From the NCBI GenBank assembly GCA_943736015.1, contig OX031060.1:6151501-6215500 (forward strand): 64,000 bases of DNA, written 5' to 3'. The position numbers were made by a program, and so were the translations under genes. Source of the DNA: Tridacna crocea. Its lineage: Eukaryota; Mollusca; Bivalvia; Cardiida; Cardiidae. Positions 40,572 to 49,935 of this stretch are shown here, piece after piece. How positions within the stretch are numbered: the first letter of the stretch is position 1; the number at the start of each line of letters is the position of its first letter. A model generated the notes under the pieces. That model did not search any database and was not told the DNA's origin. It saw only the letters and a list, made by a program, of their open reading frames with translations.

Positions 40572-41144
40572 AGAAAACCACACAGATGTTTTAGGGTTCA
40601 TCTTTTGTATCCTCATCTTGTCTACTACAAAACGCAGCGGCAACTGACATTCATTTAAATATTTGTACAAGAGTTTGCGTGTGGAGTGCCAAGGCTGTAT
40701 CGCTCTGTTTCGCTTACTTTCTAAACGATTCTACGGCACTTTTGGACAAACGTAGTACTTTGATCAAAACAAGACTATTCCAAGGAGCGTTTCAAACAAA
40801 ATTGATTTATCTCAGCTATGTTCAAATGATCATATTAACGAAATTCGATATCAATAAGGTGAGATGTACATGTCAAAAGTCAGAGGGACAGTTTCGGTGT
40901 ATCAGTCTTACAACGTTTTATTTTTGCTGTAAAAAAAATATATTTTATAGCACAAGAATGCAATAATTTATGAATCATTTACTGTAATAGATATCCATTT
41001 TTTGAGAAATATGACAAAAAATGTAAATTACACACCTCCTCAAGAACTGGTTCACTCGATGGCAAGGAAAGCCAAGTTTATTTTATATTCATAAAGGTGA
41101 TAACCTAAGAGTCTATACAGTTTAAATCTTCTGCGCATCTCTTT

Positions 41145-41374
41145 CCCCTTTACCAAACGACAAAATTTTAAACTGGTCCAAATTGAAAGCACTTGTAGAC
41201 GACAAAATAAACGTAACTTAAAAAATGAAATTTGATTTTAGCAGGGTAGAAAACATTGTGGGAAAAGGAGGAGAAAATGCTGGTTACCAGCATTTTCTCC
41301 TTTTCCCACAATGTTTTTGAAAGGCTTCTATTGCAGGATCGAAAAAAACCAAGGATTGTTTGGTAAAGGATTAA
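41145..41374 (-). mobile_element. MITE-A at the array's right edge
   Basis: CCCCTTTACCAAACGACAAA to GGTAAAGGATTAA. Hairpin nearly perfect with GGAGGAGAAAATG (3-bp duplication). Shares its terminal TTAA with the next copy. Confidence 0.85.
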
Positions 41375-41555
41375 CTTTTTATCAAACAAACGAAATTTTA
41401 ACAACCCTGGCAAGAAGGATTTTGAAAACATAGTGGTAACAAAAGGAAAGTGCTTGTTACCTGTATTCCCTCCTTTTCCCACAATGTTTTCTAAAGCCTT
41501 CTTTCTTTTGGGTCTTTAAGACAGGTAAATAGGGATTTTGAGGCAAAGGGCTAAC
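41371..41555 (+). mobile_element. MITE-A, diverged, sharing TTAA with its neighbour
   Basis: TTAACTTTTTATCAAACAAA, CAACCCTGGCAAGAAGG, hairpin worn (AAGTGCTTGTTACC), then right part in inverted sense (AAAGCCTTCTTTCTTTTGG) ending GGCAAAGGGCTAAC. Two left halves appear joined at the hairpin. Confidence 0.6.
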
Positions 41556-41799
41556 GATAAAAAAATCATTGAAATTCATTTCCTGTCAGATTTATTTTAT
41601 TTTTATTGACGGCTGCACGCGCGCTGCCCAGGGTGTTAGTCATTTTCTGTTCGAAAAATAGATTTAAAAATGTCATTCTCATGACACTTTTTTAACAGTG
41701 ACGAGTCTGGAACCGCCATGAAAAACATATCGCATTGTTGGAAAAGATCAGTTGATCAACTTATCAATGCTTTCCCTTCCTTTTAGTGTACGAATTACT

Positions 41800-41985
41800 G
41801 TATTTGAAACAAAGCAAAATTCAAGGCTTGCCTTAATTGAAAGCTTTTGCAGACGAAAAATTAATAGCGGCGCTAAGAATAGGGTTCATCTTCGGAAGTA
41901 TAGAGAAAAATGGTTGAAAAGGGAGAAACTGTTGGTTACCAGCATTTTCCCCTTTACCCACACTGCTTTGAAAAGGTCTTCGGCT
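41800..41985 (-). mobile_element. MITE-A, decayed, truncated by MITE-G
   Basis: AATTGAAAGCTTTTGCAGAC, GGGAGAAACTGTTGGTTACC, AGCATTTTCCCCTTTACCCA. Confidence 0.6.
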
Positions 41986-42045
41986 CGGGGCGACATGATT
42001 TGCCATAGCCAAGTTTCCAAGGCCCGGGCAACTGACTGGACAACT
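41978..42045. mobile_element. MITE-G right half
   Basis: TCTTCGGCTCGGGGCGACAT, CCAAGTTTCCAAGGCCCGGG, CAACTGACTGGACAACT match the right half of 21580-21719. Confidence 0.6.
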
Positions 42046-42119
42046 AAAAGAGTACATTTATACATGTGAAAACATGGTATCATTATATTCGTCGTATTCG
42101 TCGTGATAAAGGTCGTTCT

Positions 42120-42220
42120 AGACATCATCATCATCATCATCATCGTCATGAACAATAACTACAGCAGCAACAACAAGAGTAACGTCATAAACATCAATGG
42201 TCAAAAAACAACAACAACAT
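42120..42220. repeat. Trinucleotide-rich stretch
   Basis: (CAT)n at 42124-42146 then CAACAAC/CAGCAACAAC runs. Confidence 0.7.
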
Positions 42221-42245
42221 TGGCCCTGGTACCCTGGTTCATTAA

Positions 42246-42472
42246 TTAAGCCTTTGACACACACTCCAGAATTTTAACGACTCCGAGAAAAACAGCTTGC
42301 GAAAATAGCGTCGGAAAGAGGAGAAAATGCCGGTGACAGGCATTTTCTCCTTTTCGCCACGATTTTTTCTACTACCCCATTGATAATTTACGTTGTCTAG
42401 GGAACATTCAATTTGTCGCCTGCAAGTGCTTTCAATTTCATCGCAGAAAATTTTGTCTTTTGTTGAAGATTT
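42246..42472 (+). mobile_element. MITE-A, diverged but complete
   Basis: TTAAGCCTTTGACACACACT to TTTGTTGAAGATTTAA. Hairpin GAGAAAATGCCGGTGACAGG / GCATTTTCTCCTTTTCGCCA shows compensating changes in both arms (CCGG..ACAGG). Confidence 0.75.
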
Positions 42473-42569
42473 AAGAATTATTTGGTCGAATTCCATGGAT
42501 ATTGAAATTTTGCATTTCAAAGAAACAATTCACTTTCAAAGGGTAATTCACATCGAAAAAGCCAGATCA

Positions 42570-42656
42570 CAATTCGATAGGTGAGTGTAACACTATTCTA
42601 AGTGCCTGTACATTATACAGGCACTTAGAATAGTGTTGCACTCACCTATCGAATTG
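42570..42656. repeat. 87-bp nearly perfect palindrome
   Basis: CAATTCGATAGGTGAGTGTA / GCACTCACCTATCGAATTG with inner ACTATTCTAAGTGCCTGTA / TACAGGCACTTAGAATAGT, 5-bp loop CATTA. Arms of 41 bp with one mismatch. No other copy here; too symmetrical to be old. Confidence 0.85.
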
Positions 42657-42766
42657 AGCCGCGGGAAAATATAGGGGCATAAACGTCCTTGTCAGAGTAT
42701 TAAATCGTCTCAGAATCGGCGCTTTCGTTTAACCTTATTTAGTGTGGTTAAAGATTCACGTGCAGT

Positions 42767-43020
42767 GTCGGTATTCACCAAGAATGTTCTGACAACATGT
42801 TTTGACTTAATCTGCAGAATTTTCAACATTTGGAAGTAACAACGGTTCGTTTAGCCAATCAGAAAGTGTGTTACTTTCACATTAAAGAATTAAAAAAGTA
42901 ACACAACTTCTGATTGGCTAAACAATTTAGTTTAGCCTAACAGAAGTTGTGTTACCTTCATACTTGGAAAAACCTGAAGAATATGAGGAAGACAAAGAAG
43001 AATTTTGGTGAATATGGACC
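42767..43020. mobile_element. MITE-H copy 2
   Basis: TCGGTATTCACCAAGAATGT to AATTTTGGTGAATATGGACC. Contains TTTAGCCAATCAGAAAGTGT and a second hairpin AACACAACTTCTGATTGGCT, so the palindrome is partly duplicated (254 bp vs 191). Confidence 0.75.
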
Positions 43021-43737
43021 CAAATGCTTTATTCTGCATACGAAGACCATCGGCCAACCGCGCAGAAAGTGATTTAGTAGCAATTCTTTTGCAACTGTCA
43101 GATGGGGAAAGAGAAACATACGCGAAGTATGGTTTGACCAGTTGAACGATGGGTTAGAAATAGTTAATTATGTTATTTTAAATATTTTAGTGATAATATA
43201 TATATTCAGTTCGATAGTGATAATGATAACAATAATAACCAGCACAAACTTGTAAATAAATGAAAGGAAAGATGACGTCGATAGTAAAAGTTGACATGTT
43301 TGAAGCACGTGACCGGAGCACGTGATCGGTGAGGCATTAAGCTTCTTAATATTCATGAAAAATACACTGCCATCGGCAAATCAGGAACAAACGTATTGTT
43401 CAAATTGCCCTTTTTCTGACCCAGTGCGCAAAATCTTCTAAACTTGCGTAAATTAAAAATGTCAGTGTCAGAGTGAACTGGGTGAAATTGTAATAATACC
43501 TAATTTAGACCGAAAGTTATTCAATTTGTAGTTCGGTTGAAAGTTGTAACAGTTGGTTCTTTTTATCATTATAAAAAACACTCTTTTTATGACGTTATAA
43601 AACATGTCAAAAATCAGTTTTCATGTTTAATGATAAACCTTAAAAATCACATAATATCCGTCAAACAAATGAACTTTCTTTTTTCAGTTTCTAATATTCC
43701 GAATATTGCAGTTTCTATACTGAAAATTCCCGCATTT
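43021..43737. other. No gene recognised; palindromic CACGTGA motifs at 43305-43330
   Basis: AGCACGTGACCGGAGCACGT then GATCGG. A 81-codon plus frame (43537-43782) runs into MITE-A and shows no motif. Confidence 0.35.
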
Positions 43738-43992
43738 TTAACCCTTTACACAACAACAAAATTTCAGACTTGTCAAATTTGAAAACCTTTGCAGACGACA
43801 AATAAGAGATGACCCATATGATAAAAGTTGTCCTTGACAGGGTAGTAAACATTGTGGGAAAAGGAGAGAAACGCTGATTACCAGCAAATTCTCTTTTTCA
43901 ACTTTCCCGGACATGGAAAAATCGATATCGGCCAATCTTACCTGTATTTTTTTTTTTGTCGTTAAAACTCGTGACTAGGTAGTAAAGGTTAA
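43738..43992 (-). mobile_element. MITE-A
   Basis: TTAACCCTTTACACAACAAC to AGTAGTAAAGGTTAA. Hairpin left arm good, right arm worn (AGCAAATTCTCTTTTTC). Confidence 0.78.
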
Positions 43993-44144
43993 TCACAATT
44001 TCACAGCTTCACTAAACCATTGACTAGTATTTTTACCATATCGAGATTTTCATCTAAAACACAACTAACCACACATCACTTGAAATTGATATGTCAAAAT
44101 ATGAAAAATTTGCTTGTAAATGTTCGGTAGATATAGCTTAATTA

Positions 44145-44475
44145 AACTTTGTAAGAGAGACACAGAGAGACAGAGAGACAGAAGGAGAAAGAGAAAAACA
44201 GAGCGGGAGGGTCAGAAGGAGAGAATTATAGAGAGGGAGATGGAAAAGCAGAGGGAGAGAGAGAGAGGTGACAGACTGGCGGTCAAATGAAAAGACAGGC
44301 AGAGACAGAGAGAGAAAAAAAGAGATGAATAGAGGGAGACAATCAGACACAGAGAAAGAGATAGAGACAGACAGAACGACAGAGACAGATAAAGAGAGAG
44401 TTAGAGAGAAAGAGAGAAAGAGAGAAATAGAGAGGGAGATAAAGACAGACAGAGACGGGCAGAGAGATGAAAGAA
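44145..44475. repeat. (GA)n-rich microsatellite block
   Basis: GAGACAGAGAGACAGA-type repeats over 330 bp. They keep opposite-strand frames open (44138-44350 minus, 44268-44540 plus), which are artefacts. Confidence 0.9.
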
Positions 44476-44477
44476 CA

Positions 44478-44668
44478 GGGCCCGTATTTACCCTTAAAAA
44501 GGTTCTTTGTCTTATTCTCCAGAATTTTCTACATTTGTAAGTAACACAACTTCTAATTGGGTTAAACCATTCGATTTAGCCAATCAGAAGTTGTGTTACC
44601 TACAAATTTAGAAAACCTTGGACAGTTATACTAAGAATATTCTCAAGAATGGTTGGTGAATACGGGCC
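44478..44668. mobile_element. MITE-H copy 3
   Basis: GGGCCCGTATTTACCCTTAA to GGTTGGTGAATACGGGCC; inner AACACAACTTCTAATTGGGT / AGCCAATCAGAAGTTGTGTT. 191 bp, same length as copy 1. Confidence 0.82.
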
Positions 44669-44678
44669 AAGGTTATAC

Positions 44679-44710
<32 letters not shown>
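44679..44710. repeat. (ACAG)n microsatellite
   Basis: Eight ACAG tetramers directly after MITE-H. Confidence 0.9.
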
Positions 44711-44711
<1 letters not shown>

Positions 44712-45003
44712 ACAAAAAGGGAAAACAGGAGTGTTCTCGTGGCAAAATGTATGACATACGACAAAAGCACTTCAAAAATGCTATTGAAAAAGTTTAATCA
44801 TCGAGAGGAGATTTTTTATTGACTTATCTTTTCAGTTTAAATGAGACAACATTCGTGTTCCATTGTAAATTTAAATAAAGGCGGGGACCAACCACTATAG
44901 CGCTTATTAATCTATTTTCTAATGGACGATATTTAGCCACGTTAATTTTAAGAGCAAATAAAACATCTACGCGAATTTCAAGCTCGATCTGAAAGTAATG
45001 CTA
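44711..45003. other. No gene recognised
   Basis: Nothing seen. Confidence 0.35.
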
Positions 45004-45232
45004 TTAACTGTTTACCACACAATCCCTACTTTTGACGCCTCTGAGAAAGAAGCCTTTTGAAAACACCGTGGGAAAAGGAGAAAATGCTGGTAACCAGCAT
45101 TTTCTCCTTTTCCCACAGTGTTTTCTACCCTTAGCAGAACAAATTTCAATTTTTGAGTCACCTTTATTTAGTCGTCTGCAAATGCTTACAATTTGGAACA
45201 GTCTAAAATTTTCTCGTGTGGTAAAGATTTAA
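45004..45232 (+). mobile_element. MITE-A, full length
   Basis: TTAACTGTTTACCACACAAT to GTGTGGTAAAGATTTAA, TTAA both ends. Hairpin AACACCGT / ACAGTGTT. Same subgroup as 20818 and 57062. Confidence 0.88.
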
Positions 45233-45239
45233 AAGCACC

Positions 45240-45432
45240 CTTACACAACAAAACCGACAGAAAAAAAAACAATTCTGCTATCTCAAAGGTAGTTAGTTTT
45301 TTTTTTCAAGAAAAGACATTTCCTCATCGGACTGTGTAGATTTAAGATCAGACTGCACGTTCTGTGCAGTCTGATCTTGATCTACACTGTCCGCAAAAGG
45401 TCTCACAGTATCGCTAGCAGTCGGATGATTAA
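45240..45432 (-). mobile_element. MITE-B
   Basis: Hairpin AAGATCAGACTGCACGTTCT / GTGCAGTCTGATCTTGATCT, CCTCATCGGACTGTGTAG, CACTGTCCGCAAAAGGTC, TTAA at 45429-45432. Left portion diverged. Confidence 0.72.
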
Positions 45433-45879
45433 TTTCTGACATTCCAGTGCCAAAAACAAACTTTGCAGAAGAAGGGAAACAATTCCAATATTCCAAATTT
45501 AGTTGGAATTTCCTCTCTTAGTATAGTTCGCCGCAGTTCTGTTTTCTTAGAATTTTGTGAACCGCCCTTTTTCCGATATTGGATTTTTATATGGACGGCG
45601 CAGTCGTTATTAATAATTTTTCTTCGTGGTTATGTTGGGTGCATTTAATGATCAGTGTGCCAATTTATTGTCATAAAGGATAAAAATAAGTCTGAATATT
45701 GCATGATCAGACAGCACTCTAGACTTTGCGAACTGATCTATACTACTCAAAATTTGCTAGGGGTCACCCTAAAAGATCCACTCTAAGTGGCATGTTTCAT
45801 GTATGCTTTTACAATAAGTTACATTGCCACACTGAGCAATAGAATGACCTGTGGAAATGGATCTTTAAGCCTTTATATA
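45433..45879. other. No gene recognised
   Basis: 61-codon plus frame (45463-45648) without motif; GATCAGACAGCACTCTAGAC near 45707 may be MITE-B debris. Confidence 0.3.
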
Positions 45880-46093
45880 CCTAACAATGCCGACTGTTAA
45901 AGACACTGAGAAAGAAGCGTTTGGAAAACATTGTTGGAAAAGGAGAAAATGCTGGATACCAGCATTTTCTCCTTTTTCAACAATGTTTTCCACCCTATTA
46001 CAGACAGCATAGTGCATGTTGCATTTAGGTTTTGTTCAGCAAATGCTTTCAGCTTGGACAAATCTAGAATTTTACAGTATTGTAAAGAGTTTA
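45880..46093 (+). mobile_element. MITE-A
   Basis: TACCTAACAATGCCGACTGT left end diverged; hairpin AACATTGTTGGAAAAGGAG / CTCCTTTTTCAACAATGTT with compensated GTTGG/CAAC change; right AGTATTGTAAAGAGTTTA. Confidence 0.78.
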
Positions 46094-46299
46094 TGCAAAA
46101 CTGTTGTAACATATAAACCCATACAGAAATATGTAATGATCCCTATCAAAGTTTGAGTAGTATATAATTCAATACACTCTTCTCAATCCTATGATCCAGA
46201 TGTAATTATCTTAATTTGCTGAAACGTTTGTGTTGGTCAGTTATATTGACTAATTTTGCGAGTTGGAATTACATGTTCTGCTTTATTTTAAATCCTTTC

Positions 46300-46457
46300 A
46301 CAAACGGAAGAAGGTTTCTGTAAGACAATCCAGGAAAAAGAGAAAATACTTTTTATTTAAGCAGAATTTTCTCAAAATGTTTCCACCCTACTACAGACTT
46401 TGGAATTGTCGTGTGCGACTGCTTTGGATTTGTATAAGTCTAAAATTGTGAATTAAA
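46300..46457 (+). mobile_element. MITE-A, decayed
   Basis: TTTCACAAACGGAAGAAGG, CAGGAAAAAGAGAAAATAC, TTTCCACCCTACTACAGAC, GTCGTGTGCGACTGCTTTGG in order. Confidence 0.5.
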
Positions 46458-46669
46458 GTGAAAAGTAAAACGATAAGGAGTAGGGATCGGGCTCACACAA
46501 AAAACAAAAACTTTGGCTCTTATTTCGCTCAAGTTTGCAAACGAATTCATTTTCCGACTTACGTTGAATTCGTCACTAAAGATGCATTTCTCAAACGTTC
46601 AAAGACTTTTAGTAAAGTTTTAAAACCCAGTTGTGTTTCAACTCTGCAAAATAAACGGACTTGACTCGG

Positions 46670-46898
46670 TTAACCCTTTCCCAAGCAAGCCCTGGTTTTT
46701 ACGTGTCTGCAGTAAAAGTCTTTTGAAAACACTGTGGGAAAAGGAGAAATTGCTCGTTACGAGCAATTTCTCCTTTTCCCACAGTGTTTTCTACCATTTT
46801 TTAATAACTTTCTGGCATTTTCTCCAAATCAAAAATTGTAGTCCGCAAACTCTTTTGGTTTGGAAGAGTCCAAACTTTGTCGTTTGGGAAAGGGTTAA
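46670..46898 (+). mobile_element. MITE-A with A2-like hairpin core
   Basis: TTAACCCTTTCCCAAGCAAG to TTTGGGAAAGGGTTAA, TTAA both ends. The hairpin's outer arms are family A (GGGAAAAGGAG) but the inner part GAAATTGCTCGTTACGAGCA is that of A2. Intermediate form. Confidence 0.85.
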
Positions 46899-47101
46899 AC
46901 CTTTGCCAAACAGTCCCTGGTTTTAACGACCCCAAGCAAGATGCCCTCTAAAAAGGTTGTGGTAACCAGCATTTTCTTCTTTTCCCAAAATGTTTTCTAC
47001 TCTTTCAAGGTCAAGTCTCAATTTTGAATTACGTTTATTTTGCCGTCTGCAAGTGCGTTACATTTGGACAAGTCTAAAATGTTGTCGTTTGGTAAAGAGT
47101 A
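46895..47101 (+). mobile_element. MITE-A with one hairpin arm deleted
   Basis: Shares the TTAA at 46895-46898 with the preceding copy. TTAAACCTTTGCCAAACAGT; only GGTAACCAGCATTTTCTTCT of the hairpin remains; right end TTTGGTAAAGAGTAG. Confidence 0.8.
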
Positions 47102-47125
47102 GTAGAAGATAAGAATTTTATTACT

Positions 47126-47404
47126 TCATGCTTTCCGGAGGATATCGAGAGAAGCAGTGAAAATATTTCTCGATATTCCACGGGTACGATCAGTGAAAAT
47201 ACCGATTTTTATATTCTGATTTCCTGTATAAAATGCTGGTAACTCACAACCAGATGGAAATATGACGTCAATTACCTTACATTTCTCGAGTTTGACGTAA
47301 TACTGTAATGCGTTGCTATGCGGGAGGGGTACGCCACGGAGAATAACTGAAAAGAACTGTACTGGATTTTGATAAAGATCCTTCCAGAACAAATATCTTA
47401 CAAC
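47126..47404 (-). CDS. Unrecognised minus-strand ORF with AATAAA beside its stop
   Basis: Open for 93 codons from 47404 with no ATG at its head, so it would have to be a terminal exon or a decayed fragment. The predicted peptide (for example GVPLPHSNALQYYVKLEKC) is not low-complexity and lies outside any MITE I can define. The stop codon TGA is followed after three bases by AATAAA, a polyadenylation signal. No convincing acceptor is seen at its 5' side. Family not recognised. Confidence 0.2.
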   Translation of the reverse strand, partial: VVRYLFWKDLYQNPVQFFSVILRGVPLPHSNALQYYVKLEKCKVIDVIFPSGCELPAFYTGNQNIKIGIFTDRTRGISRNIFTASLDILRKA

Positions 47405-47814
47405 TTATAAGATATCAGTTGGGGATGATTCCATTATTTTGCCGAGTAAAGTTTTGCTGTCTTGTAAAGCGATGGAAAACCGTTTAGCAACGAGAGGTCA
47501 AGACCACATTGACAGGTGTACACTTTTATCTATTTTTTGGTAACTCATCCGATACAAAACCGAAAAGTTGCGAATGAAATTCGTTTATTGGACCGGACGT
47601 GCACAGATGTTTATTGCAATAAAAACAAAAAATGCACGTGCCGGGTTCGATATAATGTGGGCTGTTATGTAACGTCAATTTTGCATTACAAATGCGATTT
47701 GGATCTACCATTGAAGGCGACATTTTGCTGACAAAGGTGTGCAAGGGTGACGAGGCATTGTTTACCCCATTCCTACCATGAGCATGCATTACAGAATTGA
47801 GTATTCTTCCGCGA
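47405..47814. other. No gene recognised
   Basis: A 71-codon plus frame (47516-47731) with several cysteines and an opposing minus frame (47526-47915) overlap; neither matches a family. Confidence 0.3.
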
Positions 47815-48173
47815 TGGACAACTAGCATTTTTTTCTCTTTTCCCACAATGTTTTCTACAGAATCCAAGAGAAATCTGAACATTACATTCACATTTAGTTC
47901 CTTACCAAACGACAAAATTTTAGACTAGTACAAATTAAAAGCATCTGCAGACGACAAAATAAATGAGACTAAAGAATTGAAATTTGTTATAAAGGAAGGG
48001 ATGATAACAATGTGGGAAAAGGAGGAAATGCTGGTTACCAGCATGTTTTCAAAAGGCTTCTTTCAAAGGGGTGTTAAAAGTCTGGATTGTGTGGCAAAGG
48101 GTACAGCTGTCGTCTGCAAGTACTTTGATATTGGGACCAGTCTAAATTTTTGTCTTCTGGTAAAGAATTAAAC
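47815..48173. mobile_element. MITE-A pieces in opposed orientation
   Basis: 47820-47890 is a plus right part (TTTTCCCACAATGTTTTCTA); 47893-48105 is a minus copy (TTCCTTACCAAACGACAAAA, hairpin shortened to GCTGGTTACCAGCATG, GTGTGGCAAAGGG); 48106-48173 is a plus right arm (CTGTCGTCTGCAAGTAC to CTGGTAAAGAATTAA). Confidence 0.65.
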
Positions 48174-48239
48174 ATCTAAATTGATTTTAATTATCAGTTC
48201 CAGCAAATGTTACAAGCCTGATGCTCACGATTTTAAAGA

Positions 48240-48385
48240 TTGGTTTCATAAGAAAATATCTTAGCATGTTGATTGGTAAGTGAAAGTTCAAGATCAAGCT
48301 GTATACCTACGTTCTCTGTAGTCTGATCCGAATCAACATAGTCCGGATTGGTGCACAGAGTCGCTGTAAGCAGCTAAACGATTTA
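48240..48385 (-). mobile_element. MITE-B, decayed
   Basis: TTCAAGATCAAGCTGTATAC, GTAGTCTGATCCGAATCAAC, ATAGTCCGGATTGGTGCACA, GAGTCGCTGTAAGCAGCTAA. Confidence 0.55.
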
Positions 48386-48610
48386 CCCTTTACTACACAA
48401 TCCCTGGTCTTAACCACCCCGAATCTGAAGCCTTTTGAAAACATTGTGGGAAAAGGAGAAAATGCTGGTTACCAGCATTTTCTCCTTTTCCCACAATGTT
48501 TTCTACCCTGCTGGAAACAAATTTCAAATTTTGAGTTACATTTATTTTGTCGTTTGCAAGTGCTTTCAACCTGGACCAGTCTAAAAGTTTGTCTTTTGGT
48601 AAAGAGTTGA
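48382..48610 (+). mobile_element. MITE-A, full length
   Basis: TTTACCCTTTACTACACAAT to TTTTGGTAAAGAGTTGA. Hairpin perfect over 67 bp (AACATTGTGGGAAAAGGAG / inverse). Both TTAA sites have one change. Confidence 0.86.
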
Positions 48611-48742
48611 AGAAAAAAAATGCAACTAACGTGTTTTGCGTTTACCTGCTCAATTGGCGTAAAATTATCTTAACAGGTAATAGTGTCTTAATATGTTGCC
48701 CACGTTTATAAATCACAGTAAACAATTGTAAAACGGTAAATA

Positions 48743-48975
48743 AGCCATGCTTTGTGGAAAGGGTATTTAATGCATTTGTAGAAGGTATCGACCCATGTCA
48801 GCCTGCGCAGTCCAGGCGACCTGACACTGACCGAAACCTTTTGCAATTTTCAAACTTTGAGCCTTGTAGAGGACTATTCCACCTCACGATTAAGGCGTTT
48901 GTTACAAGAAATGGATTTCATGGATCTCTGTTTATGTGAGTACCTGTTTGGCGTCATGAATCAGGAGGACGTATC
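48743..48975 (+). mobile_element. MITE-D, right-truncated
   Basis: AAGCCATGCTTTGTGGAAAG, GGTATCGACCCATGTCAGCC, core decayed, CCTCACGATTAAGGCGTTTG, GGCGTCATGAATCAGGAGGA. Confidence 0.7.
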
Positions 48976-48977
48976 AA

Positions 48978-49068
48978 AACTTTCCGAAACAATCCCTGGT
49001 TTTCACGACCCTGGAAAAGATGAAGCCTTTTGAAAACATCGTGGGAAAAGCAGAACATGCTGGTAATG
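48978..49068 (+). mobile_element. MITE-A left-half fragment
   Basis: ACTTTCCGAAACAATCCCTG, AAGCCTTTTGAAAACATCGT, GAACATGCTGGTAATG; truncated at the hairpin centre. Confidence 0.65.
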
Positions 49069-49074
49069 ATATTC

Positions 49075-49935
49075 TTCTAGGATTCGACCTGTCTGCTATG
49101 ACGCATCACTCCCCCACTACTGGGGAGATTGTAGTAATACGTGCTATATAATAGCAATAGAGAAAATGGCTATTCCTGAGCAATACGTTTGAGGAGAAAT
49201 CAGGCCTGTTTTAATTCAGATTGCTCTAAACTGTTGATCATAGATGAATGAATCACACCGGATAGCGTTTTGAGTAAACGTTTATTTTAGTTTGAAATTC
49301 AAAGTAACGGTTGTCGCGTAGAAAAGTAGTCCGGATCTGCACCAAGGATGCCACAATTAGATAGATTTGTATTTGTAGAATGCCATCTAGCTGGAGATAA
49401 TGGCTTCCTAACTCGTTCACTGCGTATGTCATATTCTTCGAAGATTCGACCTTTCTTATGTGATACATCACCCGATCTCCGATACTTGGGAAAACAAGGG
49501 CTTATACGGCGAAGCTAAACCCAAGCCTGTAGGGAGTGTTTTAAAAAATGGCCGCCTCACTAGCTCCACCGGCTTTTTTCACAGGAGTGTCCTTGGGCAA
49601 GACACTTCAGAGCCTAGCCTAGTACTGGTGAAATCCAGGAAACATGAATATGTGATCTGTCGCCATGATATGACTGAAATAACGTTGAAAGCGGCGTAAA
49701 ACACCATTCAAACAAACAATAAAAAATGGCCGGTGCGTAGTTACCTGCTAGCTGATCATAACTGAATAAATCGCACCAGGTAGAGTTCCACTGAGTAAAC
49801 GTTTATTTTATTTTACAATTCAAAGTAATAGTTGTCGCGAAGGAAAGTAGTCCGGTTCTGTACCCAGAATGCCCAAATTAGATGTGTATTCATAGAATAC
49901 CATCTAGCTGGATAATGGCTTCCTGTCCTTCGATG
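49075..49935. repeat. 363-bp tandem duplication, second copy carrying a SINE
   Basis: TTCTAGGATTCGACCTGTCT (49073) matches GAAGATTCGACCTTTCTTAT (49439), and GATGAATGAATCACACCGGA (49243) matches ACTGAATAAATCGCACCAGG (49762), with AGTAAACGTTTATTTTA and GCCATCTAGCTGG following in both. Spacing is 363 bp before and about 520 after the SINE-4 insertion. Confidence 0.68.
49545..49720 (+). mobile_element. SINE-4 copy (body and tail)
   Basis: GAGTGTCCTTGGGCAAGACA, CTTCAGAGCCTAG, GATATGACTGAAATAACGTT, GAAAGCGGCGTAAAACACC, tail AAACAAACAATAAAAAA. tRNA head not evident. The body GATATGACTGAAA..TGTTGAAA is shared with 53432-53635. Confidence 0.72.

Larger units (their letters stand above)
35292..41135. 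repeat. Tandem array of eight ~790-bp units, most carrying a MITE-A copy
   Basis: Landmark AGCACAAGAATG (or variant) recurs at 35547, 35709, 36491, 37247, 37807, 38601, 39390, 40184 and 40949: spacings 162, 782, 756, 560, 794, 789, 794, 765. Each unit has a block with YLRVEYQGRIALLGLLSKRF-like reading (36203, 36957, 37515, 38311, 39105, 39893, 40660), a TATATTTTATAGCACAAG block, CTCAAGAACTGGTTCACTCG, TTTCATAAAGGTGGTAACCT, and a minus-orientation MITE-A ending in GGGAAAGGGTTAAAG. The 162-bp step is a local duplication; the 560-bp unit has lost half its MITE-A. Confidence 0.88.

Noticed and set aside
41168-41482. 104-codon minus ORF
   Set aside because: Spans two MITE-A copies joined at a TTAA.
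44138-44540. Arg/Glu- and Leu/Ser-rich ORFs
   Set aside because: Products of the (GA)n microsatellite on the two strands.
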